Below are positions 31,807-36,047 of a stretch of DNA of 36,047 nucleotides, one piece after another. Below the pieces are notes generated by a model, which saw only the letters and a program-made list of their open reading frames with translations, searched no databases and was not told the DNA's origin. The position numbers and the translations under genes were made by a program. The stretch is from Myxococcota bacterium (GTDB lineage: Bacteria; Myxococcota_A; UBA796; UBA9615; JAKLKC01), in assembly GCA_023150875.1 (NCBI GenBank), contig JAKLKC010000063.1, positions 1-36,047 on the forward strand. Reading direction: 5' to 3'. The first letter of the stretch is position 1, and every line of letters starts with the position of its first letter.

Positions 31807-32989
31807 CGGCGCGCTCCTGCCGGCCTACCTCACCGAGGCCGACCACCCGTGGCTGCGCCGGCTGCTGGACGACCACGCGGCCTTCGTCGGCCGACCGCGG
31901 CGGGAGTGGGAGGCGCGCCTGGAGGAGCCCGCGGGCGGCGGGATCCCCGATGAGCGGCGCCGCTGGGCGGCGCGGGTGCTGGCGGCGGCCGTCCGCACCC
32001 GGTGCGCGGCGCCGTTGCGGCCATCCGTGGCGAGGGAGGCCGCCTTCGAGGAGGCGGCCCGAGGGGCACCGGACCGGGACCAGGCGCTTGCCGCCGCCGC
32101 GGCACGCCTCGGCGTCGATGTCGAGACCCTCGGTGAAGCGCTCTTCGCCGATCTACCCGGCGAGCAGCGGGTCGGGGAAGCCGTGCCCGCCCTCGACCCG
32201 GCCGGCCTCGCGCTGCGGGCCAACCTCGCCCTCGTGCGCGCCCTCCTCCAGCGGGCGGCGTCGGTGCGGATCGAGGCCTGCGGGCACGCCCGGACGCTGG
32301 TCTCCTACGCCCGCCTCAGGGGCCTGATCTGCACCGTGCGGGCGAGCCGGGGCGAGCGGGACGCCGTCCTGGACCTCTCCGGCCCCTTCGCACTCTTCCG
32401 CCGCACCCACCTCTACGGCAGGGCCCTCGCCGACCTCGTCCCCCACCTCGCCTGGAGCCACTCTTTCCGCCTGGAGGCGGACTGCGAGGTGCGCGGCCGT
32501 CGGGGGCGCCTGGCGCTTCGCTCGGGCGATCCCTTCCTCCCCTCCGCGGAGCCCCGCCGTTTCGACAGCGCCGTCGAGGCCCACCTGGCCCGGGCTCTCG
32601 CCCGGCTCGCCCCGGAGTGGGACGCCGTCCGGGAGCCCGAGCCCGTCCAGGTGGGCGAACGCCTCCTCTTCCCCGACTTCCTCCTGCGGCACCGCCACGA
32701 TCCCCGGCGCCGGTGGTGGCTGGAGGTGGTGGGCTTCTGGACGCCCTCCTACCTGGAGGACAAGCTCCGCTCCTACCGCGCCGCGGCCTTGGACCGCCTG
32801 ATCCTGTGCATCGACGCCGACCGGGCGTGCGGTGACGGCGACGTGCCCTCGGGAGCGAAGGTCGTCCGCTACCGCCGCCGGGTGGACGCCGCGGAGGTCG
32901 TCCGCGTGCTGCGGGAGGAGCAGGCCCCGCCGCCTCACGTCCCCGGCGCCGGACTTTCCGGACGCGCGGCGCATGGAATGCCGGGCTAG
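31769..32989 (+). CDS. DUF790/Bax1-type nuclease, partner of the XPB-like helicase, about 406 aa
   Basis: The likely start is the TTG at 31769, overlapping the helicase gene by 38 nt. The family N-terminus follows (CRWRDGALLPAYLTEADHPW). Middle: LVSYARLRGLICTVRAS and LDLSGPFALFRRTHLYGRAL are diagnostic of DUF790. C-terminal nuclease core: LLFPDFLLRH with D303, then WWLEVVGFWTPSYLEDKLRS with E319, a PD-(D/E)xK-like site. Bax1 of archaea binds XPB and cuts DNA near the lesion bubble; the same role is inferred here. Family identity is strong; bacterial biochemistry is known far less. The last about 40 residues are Pro/Gly-rich and less certain. Confidence 0.88.
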   Translation: MPPAAPIPCRWRDGALLPAYLTEADHPWLRRLLDDHAAFVGRPRREWEARLEEPAGGGIPDERRRWAARVLAAAVRTRCAAPLRPSVAREAAFEEAARGAPDRDQALAAAAARLGVDVETLGEALFADLPGEQRVGEAVPALDPAGLALRANLALVRALLQRAASVRIEACGHARTLVSYARLRGLICTVRASRGERDAVLDLSGPFALFRRTHLYGRALADLVPHLAWSHSFRLEADCEVRGRRGRLALRSGDPFLPSAEPRRFDSAVEAHLARALARLAPEWDAVREPEPVQVGERLLFPDFLLRHRHDPRRRWWLEVVGFWTPSYLEDKLRSYRAAALDRLILCIDADRACGDGDVPSGAKVVRYRRRVDAAEVVRVLREEQAPPPHVPGAGLSGRAAHGMPG

Positions 32990-33001
32990 GGACCGGGGGG
33001 G

Positions 33002-33022
33002 GCGCCATCTGGATGCTGGCGC
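33002..33022 (+). terminator. Small hairpin after the helicase-nuclease pair
   Basis: GCGCCA (33002-33007) and TGGCGC (33017-33022) form a 6-bp stem with a 9-nt loop, 12 nt past the DUF790 stop. There is no T-run. A weak terminator is possible. Confidence 0.35.
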
Positions 33023-33130
33023 GCGCACAACCCCTGTGAGGAGGTCAGCCGCCAAACGCCACCCGAATGGGTGACCCTCGCATCTGGCCGCGCGTGCCGC
33101 CCATCCCGTCGGGTCCCCGCGCTTCTTGCT

Positions 33131-33159
33131 TTGACTCCATGACGCTACGACGTTATGAT
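33131..33159 (+). promoter_or_regulatory. Strong sigma-70 promoter of the RHH/RelE pair
   Basis: TTGACT (33131-33136) and TATGAT (33154-33159) are separated by exactly 17 nt and each differs from consensus by one base. GAGGAGG (33165-33171) and the ATG at 33177 follow. This is the best promoter in the window. Confidence 0.8.
33138..33157. promoter_or_regulatory. Inverted repeat overlapping the RHH/RelE promoter
   Basis: CATnACG-N6-CGTnATG spans the promoter spacer and the first part of the -10. TACGACGT also occurs in its centre. Ribbon-helix-helix antitoxins repress their operon through such operators, so autoregulation is likely. Confidence 0.5.
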
Positions 33160-33176
33160 GCCTGCGAGGAGGCACC

Positions 33177-33407
33177 ATGGCCGAGCCCCAGCGCACGACC
33201 GTCTACCTGGATCCTGAGCTTCATCGAGCCCTGCGCCTCAAAGCCGCGGAGACGGACAGCAACGTCTCGGCCCTCGTCAACCAGGCGGTGCGGGCGGCGC
33301 TCGCCGACGACCTGGAGGACCTGCAGGCGCTGGAGGACCGCAAGGCGGAGCCGTCCCGGAGGTTCGAGGAGTTCCTGCGGGACCTGAGAGATGACGGCCT
33401 CCTATAG
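33177..33407 (+). CDS. Ribbon-helix-helix antitoxin, 76 aa
   Basis: The ATG at 33177 has GAGGAGG 5 nt upstream. QRTTVYLDPELHRALRLKAA, ETDSNVSALVNQAVRAALAD is a clear RHH (CopG/RelB-like) DNA-binding fold: strand R-T-T-V-Y-L, two helices with the S-x-L-V-N-x-A-V motif. The charged C-tail (DLQALEDRKAEPSRRFEEFL) would wrap the toxin. The toxin gene begins 17 nt before its stop. Promoter and operator are at 33131-33159. Confidence 0.93.
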   Translation: MAEPQRTTVYLDPELHRALRLKAAETDSNVSALVNQAVRAALADDLEDLQALEDRKAEPSRRFEEFLRDLRDDGLL

Positions 33408-33651
33408 CGTCCATATCAAGAGGTCGGCCGAGAAGGAGATCCGGGACCTCCCGGACTCGGTCAGGCTCCGCGTCGTCACGGCCATCCGGCAGCTCGCGGA
33501 CAACCCGCGTCCCCATGGGTGTGAGAAGCTCACGGCTCGGGATGCCTGGCGCATCCGGCTCGGCACACACCGCATCGTGTACACCGTCGAGGACTCCCAC
33601 CTCGTCATCGAGGTCGTCCGAGTCGCGCATCGCCGGGAGGTGTACCGGTGA
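33391..33651 (+). CDS. RelE/ParE-family toxin, 86 aa
   Basis: The protein shows the RelE pattern: YSVHIKRSAEKEIRDLPDSV, RLRVVTAIRQLADNPRPHGC, EKLTARDAWRIRLGTHRIVY, then VEDSHLVIEVVRVAHRREVY. The R-I-R-x-G-x-[HY]-R-I-[VI]-Y and R-R-E-V-Y elements are characteristic of the RelE mRNA interferase branch, with basic residues and a C-terminal Tyr at the expected places. Overlap with the antitoxin gene shows a single transcript. The frame is complete, so it is probably functional. Confidence 0.93.
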   Translation: MTASYSVHIKRSAEKEIRDLPDSVRLRVVTAIRQLADNPRPHGCEKLTARDAWRIRLGTHRIVYTVEDSHLVIEVVRVAHRREVYR

Positions 33652-34127
33652 GGGTCTGGCCTCGGACACCGGCTTCGCGCGGCAGCCCTTGATCTTCAGG
33701 AGCGCCGCGGGCGGCGTCGGTGGCCTCGCGGCGGCGGGTCTCGGCCTCTCTCCCGCGGGATCGGGCCGGGACCGAGGAGGCACCCGACCGTGGCGTCGGC
33801 CTTGGGGAATGAGATCAGGCGGCGCCGTCGCCCGGGGATGGGGATCCGGGCAGGCCCCACAGGTGCAGGAGTTCCACCGCCGCGGTCTCCAGGCGGAACA
33901 CCCGGGGGACCAGGCCCTCGCCGGCCGGCGGTGCATCGCCCCGCTGGATCACCCCGCCGCGATCGCCGCCCGTGCCGGGACCAGGAGATTCCGTACGGAG
34001 GGTGAAAGACGGCGGGATCGGCGGGGACTGGGAGGGTGAAGACCGACGACGGCGCGCCCCGGTGGGCGCCCAGGGCGGTCCAAACCCCGGGCGGGGACAG
34101 CCCGCCTCCTTCCTCGGAGATCGCATC
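33652..34127. other. Gene-poor gap between RelE toxin and TSP3 gene
   Basis: No frame here has both a credible ribosome site and a recognisable product. One minus-strand frame ends in [20 protein letters not shown] near 33830-33930, which looks protein-like but has no plausible start and no family I know; it may be a relic. Direct repeats GGAGGGTGAA(A)GAC at 33998-34010 and 34031-34043 lie 33 bp apart, about three helical turns, upstream of the TSP3 gene and could bind a regulator. Confidence 0.4.
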
Positions 34128-34400
34128 ATGTCCACCTTCCGCCTCACCCTCCGCTCCTCCGCCGTCGTGGCGGCCCTGCTCGCCACCACCGCCTCCGCCA
34201 GCGCCGGGATCCCCGTCCTGGACCGCGCCCGCCCCCTCGACCGCGGCGACCTGGCGGATCGACCGAGCACCCTGGACCTCGACGGGGACCGGGTGGCGGA
34301 CCGGGACGACAACTGCGCCCGGGTGCCCAACTACGAGCAGTCCGACCGGGACGGCGACGGGATCGGGGACCTGTGCGACCTGACGGTGGTGATGGCCTGA
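34128..34400 (+). CDS. Small exported thrombospondin type-3 repeat protein, 90 aa
   Basis: GGAG lies 8 nt before the ATG. A signal peptide ([20 protein letters not shown]) ends near ASA/GIP. The mature 60-residue protein contains [15 protein letters not shown], then [19 protein letters not shown]: one and a half TSP3 calcium-binding repeats (D-x-D-x-D-G-x-x-D-x-x-D-N-C). Such repeats normally lie between domains of large surface proteins. A stand-alone version this short is unusual. It may be a secreted calcium-binding peptide or a remnant of a larger gene. Confidence 0.75.
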   Translation: MSTFRLTLRSSAVVAALLATTASASAGIPVLDRARPLDRGDLADRPSTLDLDGDRVADRDDNCARVPNYEQSDRDGDGIGDLCDLTVVMA

Positions 34401-34412
34401 CACCCTGATCGG

Positions 34413-34763
34413 TCACGTGCCGCCGGTGGCCTCCGCGTCAGCCCGCAGCATCCGAGGGACCTCCTTGTCAGGTCGATTGCGGGCGAGATCGCAGGCCGTC
34501 TGCACGTTCATCCAGAACTGCGGAGTCGTGCCAAGCGCCTGACCGAGCATCCACGCGATTCGGGGAGAGATCCCCCGACGGTCGCGGATGATCTCGTTCA
34601 CCCTCTGGACGGGCAGTCCTAGATGGGCGGCGAAGTCAGCCTGAGTGACCTCCAGGTCCTCCAGGAACCGAGCGAGCATCCGACCCGGAGAGGTCGGGAG
34701 CCGGTTCGTCGGGAGGATGGGGGCGGGGATCGCACCATCGCGCCGCACCTTGCGGGCCTCCAT
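34413..34763 (-). CDS. higA: HigA-family antitoxin, 116 aa
   Basis: AGGAGGA precedes the ATG at 34763. NRLPTSPGRMLARFLEDLEV, TQADFAAHLGLPVQRVNEII, RDRRGISPRIAWMLGQALGT, TPQFWMNVQTACDL is an unmistakable HigA sequence: an XRE-type helix-turn-helix (TQADFAAHLG) followed by the family-specific TPQFWMN and QTACDL. The gene lies 12 nt downstream of the toxin gene, the reversed (toxin-first) order that defines higBA loci. HigA binds the operon promoter and neutralises HigB. Confidence 0.95.
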   Translation of the reverse strand: MEARKVRRDGAIPAPILPTNRLPTSPGRMLARFLEDLEVTQADFAAHLGLPVQRVNEIIRDRRGISPRIAWMLGQALGTTPQFWMNVQTACDLARNRPDKEVPRMLRADAEATGGT

Positions 34764-34775
34764 GCCTTCCTCCTC

Positions 34776-35069
34776 TCAACCGTGGTAGTCGACGAGCGAA
34801 ACGTCGCCGGGGCCTCCGTCTGACCACCTGAAGATGATCCGCCATTGGCGGTTGACCCTGACTGAGTGAAACCCGGCGAGGCCGCCCTTCAACACCTCCA
34901 GTCGGTTGCCGGGCGGGACCGCCATGTCGGACAGGGTGGCGGCGTTGTGGAGCTGGTCGAGCATCTCGACGGCACGGTCCCGCACGTCCGTTGGGACCCG
35001 GCGGACGCGGGCGTTGCTCTCACCGTTGAACAGGTCCGCCGTCACCTGGTCGCGAAAGGTCCGAATCAC
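34776..35069 (-). CDS. higB: HigB-type RelE-superfamily toxin, 97 aa
   Basis: The GTG at 35069 gives VIRTFRDQVTADLFNGE, the standard HigB N-terminus. A longer frame with ATG at 35102 would begin inside the promoter. The core LDQLHNAATLSDMAVPPGNR, LEVLKGGLAGFHSVRVNRQW, RIIFRW and VSLVDYH match the HigB mRNA interferases, including the R-V-N-x-Q-W-R-I-x-F-R-W and terminal D-Y-H residues. Complete length. It is the first gene of the higBA operon. Confidence 0.93.
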   Translation of the reverse strand: MIRTFRDQVTADLFNGESNARVRRVPTDVRDRAVEMLDQLHNAATLSDMAVPPGNRLEVLKGGLAGFHSVRVNRQWRIIFRWSDGGPGDVSLVDYHG

Positions 35070-35089
35070 CGCGCCACCCTTCGACCACC

Positions 35090-35119
35090 ACAGTAACTGC
35101 ATGACAGTCAGTATGTCAA
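35090..35119 (-). promoter_or_regulatory. Promoter of higBA
   Basis: On the minus strand, TTGACA (35119-35114) is a perfect -35. TACTGT (35095-35090) lies 18 nt further and keeps the three key -10 bases. The GTG of higB is 21 nt beyond, with GAAGGGTGG as ribosome site. Confidence 0.6.
35102..35118. promoter_or_regulatory. Inverted repeat at the higBA promoter
   Basis: TGACA (35102-35106) and TGTCA (35114-35118) form a 5-bp inverted repeat with a 7-nt spacer that covers the -35. It is a fitting HigA operator. Confidence 0.5.
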
Positions 35120-35203
35120 TGGAGGGCGGTCGGAAAGGAAGGCGAGGTGAGAGAACCGCCGCAGCCGAGCAGGCGTCCCTCTCCCAAGGGGGTGTCCCAC
35201 TGA

Positions 35204-35413
35204 GGAACGGGACCTGCTCGCCGACTGGGTTCGCGCGGGGGTCGCCAGGGGACGGTGGCCCGCTGGCGCGGCCTCTCGGAGCCCACCGTGAGCCGCCGCC
35301 TCGCCCTGTTGCGCGCCCGGTTGAGGGGGCTGAACGGCGAGGACCGGGAGCGGCTCGCGGCCTGGATGCTGGGCCTTGCGGGGGAGGAGGCGGGGGTGCC
35401 CCGGGCGGCCTGA
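35204..35413 (+). pseudogene. HTH-domain gene fragment
   Basis: An open stretch without a credible start encodes VARWRGLSEPTVSRRLALLR, ARLRGLNGEDRERLAAWMLG, LAGEE. The L-S-E-P-T-V-S-R-R-L-x-x-x-R-x-R-L-R-G-L string looks like a recognition helix-turn-helix of a sigma-70 region 4 or similar regulator. Everything before it is missing: an in-frame stop lies at 35201. A GTG at 35255 would allow a 52-residue product, but no ribosome site is visible. Most likely a decayed regulator gene. Confidence 0.4.
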
Positions 35414-35441
35414 CCGAGGCGGGAAGAAATGTATATGTGTT

Positions 35442-35454
35442 GGTGCCTGACACC
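35442..35454. repeat. REP-like short palindrome
   Basis: GGTGCCTGACACC has GGTG and CACC ends in inverted orientation and follows an AT-rich string (TGTATATGTGTT). The form recalls the GGTGTCAGGCACC-type repeats that I recall as scattered elements in several bacterial genomes. A second GCCTGACACCCT occurs at 34395-34406, across the stop of the TSP3 gene. Assignment is tentative. Confidence 0.35.
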
Positions 35455-35480
35455 CTCCCCGTGCTAGCGTGGGGGCCCTC

Positions 35481-36047
35481 GTGACCACCGGACGATCCCC
35501 TATCGCGCCCTCGGGCGCGGTCGCCCCTCGATCCATCACCGACGCCGTCGCGGAGCGCGCAGCCCGAGCGGAGGCCCGGGGGATCGCCGCCCTCGCCGCG
35601 GGGGATCTCGGCGGTGCCCACGACGCCTGGGAGGACGCCGCCCGGGCCTTCGCGGACGCCGGTCAGGCCGAGTCGGCCCGCCGGATGGCCCAGACCCTCG
35701 CCACCTCCCACCTCGGGGCCGGCGAGCCCTTCCGCGCCCTGGCGTGGCTTCCCCCCGATCCGGGGGAGGGGGATCCGGCCCCATCCCTCCTGCGCCTCGC
35801 CGCCCTCACCGCCCTGGGGCGCTACTCCGAGGCTCGCCCCCTCGCCGCCTCCCTCGCCGCCTCTTCGCTGCTCCCCCGGGCCGACGTGGCGCGCGCCGCT
35901 CGGCGCCTCGGGGAGATCGAGGGCGTCCTGGGCATGCCGGGCACCTCTCCGCCGCTCGCCGTGGCCGCGACCGACCCCGAGGACGTGCGGCTGGAGGACG
36001 CCCTCGCCGCGCCCGGCGGCCCGACGCCCGGGGAGGTCGCCCGGCGC
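35481..36047 (+). CDS. Ala-rich, probably helical-repeat protein, N-terminal part
   Basis: From the GTG at 35481 the frame stays open for 189 codons to the window edge. The product starts VTTGRSPIAPSGAVAPRSIT and is followed by helix pairs: AARAEARGIAALAAGDLGGA, HDAWEDAARAFADAGQAESA, LLRLAALTALGRYSEARPLA. The A-x-x-A-x-x-x-G-x-x-x-A-A-x-x-x-[FY] periodicity resembles TPR-like repeats. There is no signal peptide or ribosome site, and an AT-rich promoter-like TATATG lies at 35432-35437. Function unknown; the C-terminus is outside the window. Confidence 0.65.
   Translation, partial: MTTGRSPIAPSGAVAPRSITDAVAERAARAEARGIAALAAGDLGGAHDAWEDAARAFADAGQAESARRMAQTLATSHLGAGEPFRALAWLPPDPGEGDPAPSLLRLAALTALGRYSEARPLAASLAASSLLPRADVARAARRLGEIEGVLGMPGTSPPLAVAATDPEDVRLEDALAAPGGPTPGEVARR

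Noticed and set aside
33815-34330. A 171-residue minus-strand frame ending in a protein-like stretch
   Set aside because: Most of it is antisense to the TSP3 gene and low-complexity Arg/Ser/Pro. Only the last about 35 residues look protein-like, without start or family; noted as a possible relic only.

Overview
This is a very GC-rich (about 70% or more by eye) bacterial chromosome segment. Its gene content points to a Myxococcota or other deltaproteobacterial-type lineage. The clues are several lipoproteins with (Asp)3-x-x spacers after the lipobox, seven-bladed FG-GAP propeller lipoproteins, one of them with a MopE-type DxDGDG/DCDD metal-binding motif, a CSLREA-type beta-helix protein, a thrombospondin type-3 repeat protein and a large MASE1 hybrid kinase. 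The assignment is inference from content, not from a marker gene. I saw no rRNA, tRNA, CRISPR array or intact insertion sequence.

Layout. (1) 1-8.2 kb: cell-surface genes, namely three lipoproteins and two paralogous FG-GAP lipoproteins (2572-4755 and 4982-8194, minus strand) whose blades repeat with a 186-bp period. A nested inverted-repeat element (2372-2567) sits between convergent genes. (2) 8.4-9.0 kb: a Phd/ParE-type toxin-antitoxin (TA) pair with a clear promoter and palindrome. (3) 9.1-13.3 kb: a B12-binding radical SAM enzyme, a DUF3060-like lipoprotein, a tiny exported protein and a CSLREA protein. (4) 13.2-14.0 kb: a three-gene membrane/zinc-ribbon operon. (5) 14.1-19.2 kb: a CheY-like regulator overlapping a hybrid kinase with two complete kinase cores, then an OmpA-domain envelope protein. 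(6) 19.3-20.7 kb: an ECF sigma, anti-sigma and Spy/CpxP-like operon. (7) 20.8-22.2 kb: a sialidase-like propeller lipoprotein.

(8) 22.3-26.4 kb: the most coherent functional unit. A hemerythrin gene is divergent from a TetR-DUF2249-DUF2249 fusion regulator, which is translationally coupled to a polytopic membrane protein and an NnrS protein. A perfect 16-bp palindrome lies in the divergent promoter region. This looks like a self-regulated nitric-oxide or haem/copper stress module. (9) 26.5-29.5 kb: a decayed VapBC locus, a saccharopine dehydrogenase-like enzyme and a second B12-binding radical SAM enzyme. (10) 29.6-35.1 kb: three more TA loci (AbrB/PIN, RHH/RelE, HigBA) around an XPB-like helicase overlapping a DUF790/Bax1-type nuclease, a probable two-protein DNA repair machine. 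(11) 35.2-36.0 kb: an HTH gene remnant, a REP-like hairpin and an alanine-rich gene running off the window.

Start codons were chosen from Shine-Dalgarno (SD) sequences and family N-termini. In this base composition many very long antisense open frames exist; they were left out.
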